DNA from: Lumnitzera littorea
Lineage: Eukaryota > Streptophyta > Magnoliopsida > Myrtales > Combretaceae
Assembly: GCA_024138015.1 (NCBI GenBank)
Contig: JAMXBB010000004.1
Span: 75,381,443 to 75,445,442, forward strand
Direction of reading: 5' to 3'
DNA: 64,000 nt
Shown: positions 1 to 12,099 of the stretch, in pieces
How positions within the stretch are numbered: the stretch's first letter is position 1
How the letters are laid out: every line of letters begins with the position of its first letter
Made by a program: the position numbers and the translations under genes
Notes under the pieces: model-generated
Database searches by the model: none
What the model saw: only the letters and a program-made list of their open reading frames with translations
What the model was told of the DNA's origin: nothing

Positions 1-3000
1 TATCCCCTGAGTTACTAAAGCTGAGTGAGAGTGGATAACAAACAATACAATATAGATAATATCACATATCACCACTGACACATTTCAATCATAACTTATA
101 GGTTTAACTTCACATATGCATTCTCCCAACCAAGCATTTATTGCTAGCAATGCAGCATGTTATGCCTATGTAAGTAGCATGCATCGGTGCCGATATCCTA
201 TGTCCTTCCAATCTTCTTTCGATTAGTCAACATAGCCAGGCATCTAAATACAACATTCAAGAACCTATGAGCAACAGAAAGTTACTTGGGAGTAGGATCC
301 CCACCAAATTGAACTACACACTATAATCTACCAATATCAAAAAGGGCAATAAGAAGCTATCTAGGAGTAAGACTTGCAACTTTGTTTTACAAAATTAGAC
401 TACACATTATAGTTCACCAAATCAAAGAGACAACAATGTCAAATTAGACCACATACTATAGTTTACCAAATCTAATTATCAAAATAGTCAATGATCATGC
501 AATGCAATCTATATGCTTCCAAAAACTAAGTTCATAAAGCCAATTTTTTTTTTCCATGATTACTTAGAAGCCTCATTCTGAAAATTCTAACCTGTAGGTC
601 CTTTTAATGCCATGCCATGATATGCAATAACAACTCAAATATATCACTTAGCAAAACTAGTCTTTCAATTTTATTGAACCTAATGATCTAATTCTAGTTT
701 TTAAACTCTCCCTAGTGGAATTCTAACATCTCACGTAAGGTTCACTTAGGTGAATACCCAAAAGATTAAGTTAACAATCACCTAACTTCCCTGGTTAACA
801 TAACCATTCATAAGCACAAATCATCACCCAACATAGCAGCATAATAGCTTAACGAAGATACAACTACAATCATTCATAATCACCACATTAGCATTCATCA
901 TAGTAGCATATCAGTTCACTCAAGATATAGTCATATCTAATTGACATAGCATTAAACAGCACGCAGTGTTATGAGTAGTAATATATCTACTCCAAACATA
1001 GGTCATGTCCGCTTACTTAGGCTTAGTAATAACGCAAAATCATAAACTTCACCACGTAGTCCTTCTCTACTTATTACACCTATGAAAATATAAACATAGC
1101 TTCCAAGTCAAGTATCGATCCAATCTAAATTCCCATAAACTTTCCCTATCGTGCCTTTAAACTTCATTTAACTGTATCTTACTTATTTCCTATTCGATTT
1201 CAATAAACTTTATATTGTCACAATCGTTATTTTGAATACTATTAGTATATCTTAATGATCAAAACTAAACAATATTTTCAAAAACCCAAAAATACCCTTT
1301 CATATTACCAATTCAATCGTATATTATCTTAACTCCATAATTAACCCAAATAAACTTCAATTTTAAATTAAAAACCCTAAAAATCACACTTTTCAGACTT
1401 TTCTAACAACCCTTAATATACCCCAAAGTGTTCATTTGACATGGATTTGATAAATATTTTAATAATACTAATTACTATATTACATATTAAGCTAATATAC
1501 AGGTATTTACTAGGAAAATACACATTAAATAGTATATGAGCCCGATTAACTTCACAAAAAATCCTATAGACTCACAAAAATATGTAGTTTAATTATTGAT
1601 CATGAATTACACTAAACTAGCCATTATTTATTTTTACAAAAATAGCGATTTTAGCTCAAAATTACGAATAAATTAAGAAAAATATATAAATTTACATGTA
1701 AGATAAAAACTAAGTATTCCAAATATCATTATAAACTTCTAGAAATCAAAATACATAGGGCTCATATAATAATTTTATCAAAAACCAATTATTTTATTAA
1801 AACAGCAAAATTGTCAATTTTGTCCAAAATAATTACAATAAATAATAAACATGATTATTTTAAAAAATTCTTGTTACTGAAATTAAATATATATATATAT
1901 ATATATTAAGTATATTACTACAAAATTTCAGCTTGAAAGAACATTATTTAATATTTCTAAAATTTAATCTAATTTTCGCTCAAACAGAGTCATTTCTTAA
2001 GGATCTTATATTTTCAATAATTACTTAACTAAAATAAAATCACTACATAATTCTACACATAAAATAACTCTATAAAACCAAATTTCATAATTAAATAGCA
2101 TTATTTGATATTTTTTAAAAATTTACAAAATTTCAGCCCAAGGTTATCAAACTAGCGATTCCATGTAAAATCGCTGTATGGTTAGTAAATTCGAAATGTG
2201 AAATCAAAACGTAAAAACATAAATTTCTATAAACCATGTAACATAGCTTAAAAAACTATGGAGATACTTATTGTAATTATCCAAAACTTGAAATACATGA
2301 TAGTAATATAAAAATGAAGAGATTAAGTTCTTTTTTCATAAAAAATTCTTAATAATATATAATTAAACATGTATGAAAAAAGGACAAACAAAGCCGAAAC
2401 TAACTATTTCCATTATTTTCATTTGAAAAAAATAATAATAAACTGAAGAGAATTAAATATTTCAACTCATTTCAAATTACTGATGGTATAACTTGAATTA
2501 TATAGTTTATCTTGTAATTTTTGTTATCAGAATTGAAACCTAGGTGAAGGCTATGAACATAAAATAAGGGACCAAGAGAGAGAAAAAGAGGGAAAAAAAC
2601 AATAGCATAGGGAAGATGATGTAATACCATGATAATTGATGGCTTGCAAAAGTTTAGCTATATTTTTCTATTTTTTAGCCCATTTAACTTAGATATATAA
2701 AATCGGTAAACTTGGTCAAAAACATAAGTTTCTACCTAATTTACATGTAAACTCGATTAGAAACGTAAGTTTCTACATGAAGTAAAGTTTATAAACGAGT
2801 TAACTTAGAAGAGCTTCATAAAATCATAAACTTGTAGAATCACATGGGTAGAATTGGGATTTTAACAACTATGTTTCAACCAAAAATTTAGTTCACCTGA
2901 ACTGATCGCCTCTGGCCACCCAACCTTGTCAGAAAACCTCCTCCAATGGTCCTTTCTTTGAGCCCAAATGGCCACCACTGCAAAACTCTTACAACCCTTT

Positions 3001-3724
3001 GAATCAGTCCAAACTAGATTCGTGCTCTATTTTTGTTCAAATTTTCTAATTTTTTTTCGAAATTTTCTTGAGTGATTTTCTTGTATTTTCAAACTTCCAA
3101 AATGTTGTTTTGAAGTATGCATGCCCTATTTATAATTTCCAAATGGATTAGAATTAATAAAAATTAGACATGTAGCATATAAATGTCATTCTTTTTTATT
3201 TTTCAAAGTATAAGGTGTCGATTTCTTGTATTTTACCTTTTGACTCATCAATTCCAATTGATCCAAGTCTGCCATATCATTGGATGACTCATCCAATCAT
3301 TTTTGTATTCATTTTCCATTATTTAATATTAATTTCCCTTATTTTAATAATTTATTATTAATATATATGTGTTGAATACTTATAATGTATTTCCCATGTA
3401 AATATGTGTATATTATGTATAATTTAACTTTGTTTATTATTTTTATAAGTTAAATAACTTATCTCTAATATCTCGTTATATCTAAAATCTCGAATTTTAC
3501 GATTTCGATATTTATCGGCTTTATCAATAAATCGACGATTTTCCTTAAATTAATATTTTTATATAGCTTATTTCAACAAATTAACTTTACTTGAATTACT
3601 TCATCTAACTTTTCTAACCTTACTGTAAGGTTTGAAATAAAACAAATAACATAGCCCAGTATCCTAAATTTAGGAGCTTAGATCCTAGGGTTATTGAATT
3701 GGCTAAAAAACCCAGGGTATTACA
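1..3724 (-). mobile_element. Probable Tekay/Del-type gypsy LTR (T1), one end visible
   Basis: The minus strand starts at 3724 with TGTAATACCCTGGG, the usual start of large Tekay/Del LTRs, and has a TATA box about 590 bases inside. The rest is very AT-rich with no coding sequence, as expected for a multi-kilobase LTR. The other end, a primer-binding site and the partner LTR are not seen, so the lower boundary is assumed to lie outside the window; part of 1-2500 could be unrelated DNA. It abuts a plus-strand LTR at 3725, which it appears to interrupt. Confidence 0.4.
3127..3134 (-). promoter_or_regulatory. TATA box of LTR T1
   Basis: Minus-strand TATAAATA followed by GGGCATGCAT, in the position and context of an LTR U3 core promoter. 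Confidence 0.4.
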
Positions 3725-4440
3725 TACATCGAGCCCTTCTCTTCCAGCCTACAAAGCTACCAAGTGCTGAAGCCAAGGTCACTACATTTCGAGCTCTACT
3801 CTCTTAATGTACAGAACTACGACATCATTCAATCACCTCGGCAGCTTCAAACACATATCAACCCCAACAGCCCTAGCATCATTTCAGCCTAGGTACAATG
3901 CCCTAAGATTCCAGACTATGTACCTAATGACAGGCCACCACCTATCTATTACTTTTCTGACTATTGTACTATATCCCTTTTCATCCTTTGTCATATTTAT
4001 CATTTTCATATTTACTAGGAATCTCTTTCTCACATTGTCTTCTATGTAATTTTCCATTATTGTATTGTTGCCCTAAATGACTTACTATAAATAGTCATTT
4101 TTACTGTAAGCAAAATCATCTTATACCTTTACAAATATTGAATATACTTGTTCTTATGAGATACCCTTCTCTGAGTACATTTTCTCTTACACTCTTATCT
4201 AATCTTGCCAAATAGCTCGAAATTAATGGCAATTGGACCTTAGTATTAGCCTGTAAGTCATATCAAGTGAAGTACTAATTCATGTTGTGTTTGTTGACAC
4301 GTCATATCCATCGAGTAGCTTCATGGAAGCTATTGCATTTGTCATTCTTTTCATCCCTTCTTCTTCAATTTTTCGAAGGACTTCTTGATTACAGCTTTTA
4401 TGATAAGTCCTAGTGATCAACTTAGCTCCTAAGCACATCA
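3725..4440 (+). mobile_element. Plus-strand LTR remnant (F), Reina-like
   Basis: The end (CTCCTAAGCACATCA, 4426-4440), the TATA region and the stretch containing TTTACTAGGAATCTCTTTC match, on the opposite strand, the LTR at 20321-21150. Downstream of 4440 the sequence returns at once to minus-strand gag of H1, with no primer-binding site, so this is a solo LTR or a 3' LTR inserted into that gag. Its first 200 or so bases are missing, apparently cut off by LTR T1. Family assignment is by similarity to an LTR that flanks Reina-type pol in this window. Confidence 0.55.
4086..4093 (+). promoter_or_regulatory. TATA box of LTR F
   Basis: ACTATAAATAGTC; the same core as in the minus-strand LTR at 20675-20682. 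Confidence 0.5.
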
Positions 4441-4919
4441 TGACTAAACTGCATCTATCGTAGTTAGTTCGAGCCTCGTCCCTATAGCATCTTCTTAGGC
4501 TATGTATTTCTTCACCACATGCATGTATCCGTTGAACATCTCAAGCCAATTTAAGGTAAAGGCCTCAAACAATTTTCCATTGAGGTCAAATTTGGTGATA
4601 AGATCTTAGAGTGTAACCCTTGTATCTAGCTTAAGACCTTAAAGCTTAGCTAGTCTAAAGCACTCTAAGTAGGCTTGGAGTGACTCGTTGGGTCATTGCT
4701 TGATGTTATAAAGCATAAAAGAGTTCCTGTGTAGCACCATATTGCTAAGGAAGTGTCGTTTGAACTTTGTTGCCAACCTGTTAATGCAACTAATAGAGTT
4801 ATTTGGCAAGGTGTTAAATCAAGAAGCACAGCCTTCATCAATGTACTGAGGAAAGCCTTGCACATGATAGCATCTAAGAAGTTATGGAGGATGATCGTGG
4901 TGCAAAAATGTACAACATG
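4441..4919 (-). pseudogene. gag fragment of TAT-type element H1 (downstream piece)
   Basis: Minus-strand translation in shifting frames gives the peptides HFCTTIILHNFLDAIMCKAF, FNTLPNNSIS and ESLQAYLECFRLAKL. This is the order of a Ty3/gypsy Gag (RAF...WF..LP..SI.SF...KQ...ESL..Y..RF). It continues, without loss of a codon, the gag piece ending at 14546 once the intervening element E1 is removed. Frameshifts and stops rule out function. In the living family Gag forms the cytoplasmic virus-like particle. The lower end is interrupted by LTR F. Confidence 0.65.
4915..4919. repeat. Target-site duplication of E1, left copy
   Basis: ACATG, identical to 14546-14550 and directly abutting the LTR end at 4920. 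Confidence 0.8.
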
Positions 4920-6435
4920 TGTCGAGCTCGAATTTTTCGGTTCTTATTTATTTTCCTTAATCTGATTTATATCGAACTATATACCCATTTGATATAAACC
5001 ATCGACTAAGAATTAAGGAAAATATGGTTTTTCTTGAAAAATTAAAAATTAAAAATTTTGGAGTCGCTACATGAGTAAGGTTAGGAAAAAGTTAAATTAG
5101 AATCAATTGGATAGATTGATTTTAACTTAACCACTAACTTGCAGAAAAATCATTTTTGAAAAGCAATTTTTGAAAAACTAGAGAACTTTAAGTTTAAGGG
5201 CTAACTTATTAAACCCTAAACAGGTATCATGATAACCTTCTAAAATTAACTTTATTTTTTAAAATAAGCCTTTTCAATATTAAAGATGAACTCTAAGTTA
5301 TAATTAAAGAAAATTAATTATATCTACAAAAATAAGAAGCAAATAAGAAAATAAATTTATTTACAAAAGGGAAAATAAAAAAATTTTCCTATTTTAATTC
5401 ACCCAATAATTATTTACGAGTGTCTATGTACCTATTATTCGAAATCAAACTTTTCATAATTCGTTTTTGTAAAATTTTAATGTGTTGATATCTTTTGTTT
5501 TGGAAAATAGTCGAGTTTACAATTTTCATCCATTTTGTTTTGTTCAAGAAAAGCTTCTAAAAGTGTCCTAATTTTGATTATTTTGTTTTCTTAAAAAAAT
5601 TCTAAAGAAACCCTAATTTTCAAAATGGTTTATTAATTTAATTTTTTTTTAATGAAAATGAGTTTTGCTAAGTGATAAAACCAACATTTTATCTCAATAA
5701 TATGATTTTTTTGAAAAATTTGGCGAAATAAAAGGTGAAATAAAAGGAAAATATGTTATTTTTTTTTTTTTACATGATAAAGAAAAAGAGAAATAATTTT
5801 TTATTATTTTCTTTGATGATTTTTTTATTATTATTTAAATAGCATAAAAATAAACAATGAAGAAAAGAGAAAAAAAAAAAGACAGGAAAAAGAAAAGGAA
5901 AAAAAGAAAAAAAAAAAGGTCAAACCTAATTGGTTTTTAGATCATACGTAGGTTAGGGGATAGAGTAAGCTAGGTATCCGGGCCGAATCTAGGTTAATCG
6001 ACTCGATACATGCATTACATGTAAATATGAATGGAGAACTCCATAGGGGCAGTCATCAAGGCTCGATTCAGGCTATTTTGGCCACCTAAATAAGTGGGGG
6101 AAAGCATTTTTGTGTGTTTCTTATTGAAGATAGGGGGGTTTGGAGAGGCACCTCTATTGGTAGTGGTGGTTTTTTGTGATTAGATATGGAGCGACTGATG
6201 ATGGTGCTTGGGTGGTCACAAAATAGCTGTCTAAGGAAGAATTGATGACTAGGTTAGGGGTTCTTAGGTCATAAGGGTTCGATTGCAATGTCAATTTAGC
6301 TTGAGAAGTGACGAAGAGGGTGGTTTTCGAAGGGGCAACATAATAGCTAAGGTTTAGTGCACTCTTCGTAACGATGGATTTAGGGGGTATGCAATCGAAG
6401 GTAGTAGTTGAGTTAGAGAGCTAAGGCTTTAATTT

Positions 6436-6458
6436 GGGGGGGGGGGGGGGGGAGGGGG
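6436..6458 (+). repeat. G homopolymer run
   Basis: 17 consecutive G, one A, then 5 G. Homopolymer length may be inexact in the assembly. Confidence 0.9.
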
Positions 6459-6525
6459 TAATGTGGGGGTGGGGCTTATAAGGTGCTTAGGTTTGCTCAA
6501 AAAGGCTTGTAGGGATTGATATCTT

Positions 6526-6576
6526 AGAGAGAGAGAGAGAGAGAGAGATCACAAGCTAAAGAGAGAGAGAGAGAGT
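6526..6576 (+). repeat. GA microsatellites in LTR A
   Basis: Two (GA)n tracts, 6526-6548 and 6560-6576, just downstream (on the element strand, upstream) of the LTR TATA region. Confidence 0.9.
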
Positions 6577-6641
6577 AATGAAATGTGTGTTTGTAGTGTA
6601 TATTGATTCTTGTTGGTGTCAAGAACAAGAAGAGGAGGATC

Positions 6642-6649
6642 TATTTATA
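6642..6649 (-). promoter_or_regulatory. TATA box of LTR A
   Basis: Minus-strand TGTATAAATAGATCC followed by a pyrimidine-rich leader. The corresponding segment is deleted from LTR B. Confidence 0.55.
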
Positions 6650-7228
6650 CAGATCAAAGGTCGGATTAAGCATAGGAATTCAATATTCACATTGAATTTA
6701 AAATGAAGGATGGATGAAGACTAGGCTTGATTCTCGAATTTGAGCACAAATGGGTATAAATCTTTGGTCAAATACACATCCTAGATGTTTGTTTTTGCCA
6801 AAAACATTAAGTGGAAGCTTTGATTCTTTGTAAACAACATGAAGCAAGCAAAATCAACATTGAAAGAAAATTCAAAAATCAAGTTTTTCCCATTCTTTTC
6901 AATCGGTTTCATCTCTTAAATACATGAATCTAGACTCAATTTTGAATTCAATTCAAAATAGGCCATGTAGAGAACAAGAATCATCCATTAATTTGTGTAT
7001 TTACACGTGAAAATTGCATGAAAAATTAAGGGAAAGTGAGGGAGTTCAGTGGAGTATGCATGAGAAACCAAGGGAAATCGATGGAAAAGGAAGGAAAAGG
7101 ATTACTGACATGGCATCACCTTATGCCATGTTAACCACGTAGATCAATATGTATAGGATACGTATCTAAGTAGATGCATGGTCCAATAAAGACCTGCTAT
7201 GTGTCCTTTGCGGGTCAAAAATAAATAA

Positions 7229-7247
7229 AAGGCACAACATGTGCCTT
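7229..7247 (-). other. 8-bp stem hairpin followed by T-rich sequence
   Basis: AAGGCACA/TGTGCCTT with a 3-nt loop; on the minus strand it lies just after the tRNA-like segment and is followed by TTTATTTATTTTT. The hairpin is conserved base for base in LTR B (14162-14180). Confidence 0.7.
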
Positions 7248-7249
7248 AG

Positions 7250-7314
7250 AAGATTTGAACCTCTAACCTTTACCTCCTCTAGCTACTAAGTCTAGATGCT
7301 TAACTAATGGGCCA
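7250..7314 (-). other. tRNA-like segment with A- and B-box motifs inside LTR A
   Basis: On the minus strand TGGCCCATTAGTTAAGC (A-box-like) is followed 53 bases later by GGTTCAAATCT (B-box-like). AGAGG TTCAAAT CTTCT folds as a T-arm, and the middle can form an anticodon-like arm. It resembles a decayed tRNA or the head of a tRNA-derived SINE. The same segment is in LTR B (14184-14247), so it was part of the LTR before insertion. Transcription by RNA polymerase III is only inferred. Confidence 0.45.
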
Positions 7315-7641
7315 ATCGGCCCATGCCTTTGCATTTTTTTTCAAATGATATACATATAAGGGCTATTAATTTGACTCAGTTCAAATTTAAATAGGACCTA
7401 AACCTACCTAAAAGAAAAATACCCATGTCTTCTTTATTTTTACTACTCTAAAAGGCTCTTTTTTTTAAGTAATTAAAGTTTTTCCCTTTCTCTTTTTTTT
7501 TCTTTTATTTTCTAAAATTTCTAATTTTTTGTGTTTTTATGTATTTTTAATTTTTTTTGTATATTTTTCAATTAGGTCCTTTTTCATAAAAATAATAAAA
7601 AATATTCTAAAAATATAAGGAGTAACAATAGGGTATCTATA

Positions 7642-7952
7642 GCAACAATGACAAAAGAGACAACATTTTCGCCTTAAGGAAAAATTTGCACTAAAAAGCG
7701 CTACAAATAACTAACTATCCTAGGCCCGATGCATTAGGGGTTTGTGGAAATTAAATGATCATTTCAAAGAGAAAGATGGTGCTCTAAGAGCTTACTAAGA
7801 CATGAGAATAGGTCTTTTAGCATGGTATAGCACCCTAAGAGCTAGCTATAACCTTAAAAGTTCCTGAAGAAAGGGAAGCACTTTCAAAATTGGTAAGACC
7901 CTAAAAGTGACATTGAGTGAAGGGCCCCTTAAGAGCTAACAAGAACTAAATG
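7642..7952. other. E1 3' non-coding region
   Basis: Non-coding sequence between LTR A and the tandem array. It contains diverged echoes of the array (CTAAGAGCTTACTAAGA, CCTAAGAGCTAGCTATA). No polypurine tract is recognisable at the LTR edge. Confidence 0.4.
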
Positions 7953-8240
7953 GGGGTAGTGCCCTATGAGTTGGCAAGAACCCTTAAATAATACTAAATA
8001 GAGGTTAGTGCCCTATAAGCTGGCAAAAACTCTAAAATGATACTAAATGGAGGGTAGCGCCCCCATGAACTAACAAGAACCTTAACATGATGCTCAATGG
8101 AAGGTAACATCCCCATAGGCTAGCAAGAACCCTAAAAAGATATTAAAGGGAAGGTAGCGCCCCTGTGAGCAAGCAAGAACCCTAAAAAGATATTGATTGG
8201 AGGGTAGCTCCCCTATAGTCTAGCAAGAACCCTAAAATGG
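7953..8240. repeat. 48-50 bp minisatellite, about 6 copies
   Basis: Consecutive units begin GGGGTAGTGCCCTATGAG, GAGGTTAGTGCCCTATAAG, GGAGGGTAGCGCCCC, GGAAGGTAACATCCCC, GGAAGGTAGCGCCCC and GGAGGGTAGCTCCCC, each followed by (T/C)AGCAAGAACCCTAAA-like sequence. Arrays of this kind are common in the 3' untranslated part of TAT elements. Confidence 0.8.
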
Positions 8241-8262
8241 TAGCGCTCTCTGAGTTAGCTAT

Positions 8263-8453
8263 GGCAATTGGTTTGAAACCTAATAGTGCCCTTTTGAGCT
8301 GACTATTATAAGCAGAAGCATCACTAAAAGACTAGCAACCCTAAATGAGCATCAGTTTCAAAACCTAGTAGTGCTCCTCTAAGTTAACTAATCTAGGCGA
8401 TAACATTATTAAATGACTAACAACCCTAAATGAGCATCAATTTGAAAACCTAG
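8263..8453. repeat. 85-bp tandem repeat, 2.2 copies
   Basis: Units start at 8263, 8348 and 8433 (exact 85-bp steps); shared core TTTGAAAACCTAGTAGTGC and a shared end ACTAACAACCCTAAATG. The array is cut off by the Reina LTR at 8454. Confidence 0.8.
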
Positions 8454-9250
8454 GGATGTGTCTCAAGGCTATACACATAGAGTAGCACCACAATGGATAA
8501 AAACGAATGAAAAAATAAAAATAAAAAGGGCGGTTAACAAATCCAAGCAGCTACCAATCGAATATGACAAACCAATTGATCATACTCAACCTAATCCAAC
8601 ACTCGATATGGTATACGAATGCCGAACTAGGGTCATTCACCACTATTCCTTGTTAAAGGGAATAAATAAGAGTTAAAAGAGTAAAGAGAGTACATTAAGG
8701 TTACTCTATAAAGGAAACTTGCAATCTACTAATGTAATATGATATCTAATACTACGTATAAGAAAATGGTGGTTTATATACTAGCCCCGTTAAGGTTACA
8801 ATGCATACATGGAAAAGATAAATTGGATAATGTAAGAAAAGATTCCTAAGACATGCCTAAAAGGGGTAAAAATGGCAATGAATATTCTATATGGAAAAGT
8901 AAAAAATCCTCCTATAATGTTGTGTTGGAAGACACATGTTAAAGGACGACTAGGGGCTTACAGCATAGTTGGTTGTACTGAAATAGATCCTAAGGCAACT
9001 CAGTGTTTGTAAGATATAGCTTAAAAGAGATTAGAGGAAAGCCATAGATTGGGGCCAACTTGACCTACATCAATTTTGAGCTTATACTTTCTAAGTTATC
9101 CAAGTTTTCTTCTAGCTAGGTAGCTTGGTAGCTCAGTAACTTAGCTTAAATAAGTACTAGGTGCTTGGTAGCTCGAATATCGTGTTGATTTGCATTAAGG
9201 TTCGGTACTCAGGTCAGTTAAAGTGCAATAATCCTAAGTGAGTGATAAAA
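8454..9250 (-). mobile_element. 3' LTR of Reina element R1
   Basis: Minus-strand features match the LTR at 20321-21150: AGGAATCTTTTCTT upstream of a TATA box (8773-8780) and an end resembling CACATCA (GGATGTGTC on the plus strand at 8454). It directly follows the Reina integrase C-terminus on the minus strand. The upper boundary is approximate. Confidence 0.5.
8773..8780 (-). promoter_or_regulatory. TATA box of R1 LTR
   Basis: Minus-strand CTAGTATATAAACC. Confidence 0.4.
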
Positions 9251-9259
9251 TCTTCGTCC

Positions 9260-10550
9260 TTCAGTGGTTCTCGAGCTAGTATTCAATGAGTAAGTCCTTG
9301 TAATCCTCTAGCTCAGATCCAAGTAAAGGGTCTAAAGGGTTGATTCCTATTATCTTCCTTGGGGTCAAAGAGATTTGGCCTCAAATCTATAGGGTCTTCC
9401 TTTAGCAAGCTAGCTCTAGGGTCTTCAGCTTGGTAGGGAATCACATCAAAGATATTGAATGTGGAAGAGATGTTGTAGTCCTCAAGTAGTTCGATCTAAT
9501 AAGCATTGTAATTGATCTTCTTCAAGACCCTAAATGGACCATCAACTCTAAGTGACAATTTGTTCTTCCAGAGGTCGGGAAACCTCTCTTGATTGAGGTA
9601 GATCCATACTAGTTCTCTTGGATTAAAGGAAATTACTCGACAACCTCTACTACCGATTACGTATTAGTGTTCATTGAACTTAGCGATCTTCTTAGCCACA
9701 TGTTGGTATAGCTTATGTAGTTCATGAACTTAGTCAACTCTAAACTAGTTTTCTTCTATGGTTGTAAGGGTGTCAATCATGTCAAGAGGAATAGTGGGGT
9801 TGAGACCATAAACGATCTCAAAAGGGGTCTTCCCAATGGTACTATGGACAGTTCGGTTATAGGCGAACTCCACAATGGGTAGGCATAAATCCCAATCCTT
9901 TAGATTCTTACCAATCAGGACTCAAAGTAGATTACCAAGTGTTCTATTCACCACTTTAATCTGGCCATTCATCTATGAGTGACTACTCAAGCTGAACATA
10001 AGTTTGGTGCCAAGTTTCTTCCATAGTGTCTTCCAAAAGTAACTCAGTAATTTATTATTCCAATCTGAAACAATAAACTTCGAAACTCCATGGAGGCGAA
10101 CGATTTCTTGCAAAAACAAATCAACAATATATAAAGCTTCATTAGTTCTATGGTACAGAATGAAATGTGCCATCTTGCAGAAGCGATCCATTACTACAAG
10201 GACCAAATCCTTCCCTTTAGATGTCCGAGACAATCCTAGGATAAAATCCATGCTAAGGTTAGCCTAAGGTGAGGTAGATGTTAATAAGGGCATATATTCT
10301 CCATATGACTCCTTCCTTCCCTTAGCCCTCTTACACATAGCACAATTGCATACTACCTTGTGTACATCCTTTTTCATACTAATCTAGTAAAAGTTCTTCC
10401 TCAATAAGTTAGCAGTTTTGATCTTACCAAAATGCCCAGATAAACCACCACTATGTGCTTCTTTAACTAGTAGCTCTCGCATAGAATAGAAGGGTATACA
10501 CAATCTTCTCTCCTTAAGTAGGTATCCATCTTTTAGATAATATCCTCCAA
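9260..10550 (-). pseudogene. R1 integrase, degenerate
   Basis: Reading down the minus strand, an HHCC zinc-finger region (EAHSGGLSGHFGK, then CNCAMCKRAKG) leads into the catalytic core: MDFILGLSR from 10251, VVMDRFCKMAHF, EIVRLHGVSKFIVSDWNNK, FWKTLWKKLGTKLMFS. The core continues in frame with stops through VVNRTL and VEFAYNRTVHST to the C-terminal ERFPDLWKNKLS and YNISSTFNIFDVIPY. These are signature strings of the Reina chromovirus lineage. The first two catalytic Asp are present; the third, Glu in NGQTEVVNRT, reads Lys (NGQIKVVNRT) near 9955. No chromodomain was recognised, as is usual for Reina. Confidence 0.85.
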
Positions 10551-11850
10551 CAACTACTCCATCTCAACACTTCAAAAGTATAGGACTAAAGTGCGAGTCC
10601 TAAGCATATTGCTCGACAATGTAGGAGAATCCCAACAACTTTGTCTATAGGGTTGTCAATAGGACATGCTAATGTGATAGAGAGTCAGTGACCACATTAG
10701 CACTACCTTTCTTATCTCTGATCACATAGGAGTGTCCTTCCATGAATTCTAACCATTTAGCTTACCATTTTAAGAGCTTCATTTGACTTCGCAAGTGCTT
10801 CAAGGATTCATGATCCATATAAATGATAAACCCTCAAGATAATAAATAGTGTTTCCATACCATGATGGCTTGAAAAGAGGAATATAATTCCTTCTTGTAC
10901 ACAAAATAGTTTAGCTTAGCACCACTAAGCTTCTTACTATGATAGGCAACAAATCGGTGCCCTTACATTAGTACAACACCAATACTAATGTTTGATGCAT
11001 CACATTCCAACTCAAATGGCTTGTTGAAATCAAGCAAAGCTAGGATAAGGGCTATGGTAAGTTTTGCCTTGATCTCTTTAAAACTCGTCTTAGCTCGATC
11101 AATCTATAGAAATCCATCACTCTTTTTCATTAGCTCAGTGAAGGAGGTTTATTAATGTTCTTCAACATTGGTCACTCTAGAGTAGCTCGAACTTTCATAA
11201 CATTGACTTGGATTCCTTCTCTAAACATAACATAGCTAAGGAAAACACCTTCAGCTTGGCAAAATGTACACATCTTTAAGTCGTCGAATAACTTCTCAAC
11301 ACGAATTATGTCAAAAACAGCTCAGAGGTGTTCTACATTGTTGGCTAGATTAGCACAATACACTAATATATCACCAAAGTACACAACTACACATTTTCCA
11401 ATCAATGGACACATTATGTAGTTCATAAGCCTCATAAATGTGCTTGGAACATTTGTAAGTTCGAATGGCATGACCAACTACACATAAAGACCATTCCTCA
11501 TCTTGAAGGCAATCTTCCATTCATCACCTAGTCTCATACGAATCTAATGGCAACTACTTTGCAAGTCAATCTTTGAAAATATTTAAGCACCATGTAACTC
11601 ATATAACAAGTCATCGAGTCTTGATATGGGGTATCTGTACTTAATAGTAATGTAGTTGATTACTCGACTATAGATGCACATGCGTTGAGTTCCATCTTTG
11701 TTCGGAATAAGTAGAGTTGGTATGGCATAAGGGCTCATGCTTTCTCTCACATAGCCTCATTCTACTAGCTCGTCTACTTATCTCTTCAACTCAATAGCCT
11801 TCTTAAGATTCATTCTATAAGTAGGTCAATTTGATAGGGCTGTGCTTGGC
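10551..11850 (-). pseudogene. R1 reverse transcriptase and RNase H, degenerate
   Basis: The order on the minus strand is RT then RNase H. The RT reads GYVRESMSPYAIPTLLIPNK, KIDLQSSCH, DEWKIAFKMRNGLYV and LVMPFELTNVPSTFMRLMN. The catalytic YFDD box reads YFGDILVY near 11365-11385, so one catalytic Asp is lost. RNase H follows with LECDASNISIGVVLM, FIIYMDHESLKHLR and a degenerate DALSR at its end. In live elements this enzyme copies the genomic RNA inside the particle. Stops and frameshifts are frequent. Confidence 0.85.
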
Positions 11851-12099
11851 TATAAATCAATACAGTGTTCTATGCCTCAAACTAGGGGCAATCTCTTAGG
11901 CAACTCTTCAAGGAATAAGTCAAAAAATTCATCTATCAATTTTTTAACCTCTTCGGGTACATCTTCTAAGTTTCTTATTCCCATCATTCTTCTAATCAAT
12001 AGGAACATAGGCTCATCAGCCTTCTCAACAACTCAAAGCTCTCTTCGACTCATTAATAATGCTTTCTTCTTATTAGCTCGGGTGAGATGATTATAGATC

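Larger units (their letters stand above)
4920..7641 (-). mobile_element. E1 3' LTR (LTR A)
   Basis: This 2722-bp LTR aligns along its length with 12586-14545. Shared landmarks are AGTCGC/AGTCAC near 5066, the AT-rich run near 5200-5900, the tRNA-like segment near 7250 and the terminal TATCTATA. It is the fuller copy: about 665 bases (roughly 6205-6870), including the TATA box, a G-run and GA repeats, are absent from the other LTR. Confidence 0.8.

Noticed and set aside
7250..7314. Functional tRNA gene
   Set aside because: No acceptor-stem pairing or clear anticodon loop; only box-like motifs and a T-arm remain.
7953..8453. CRISPR array
   Set aside because: Units are contiguous tandem repeats with no unique spacers, in plant retrotransposon context.
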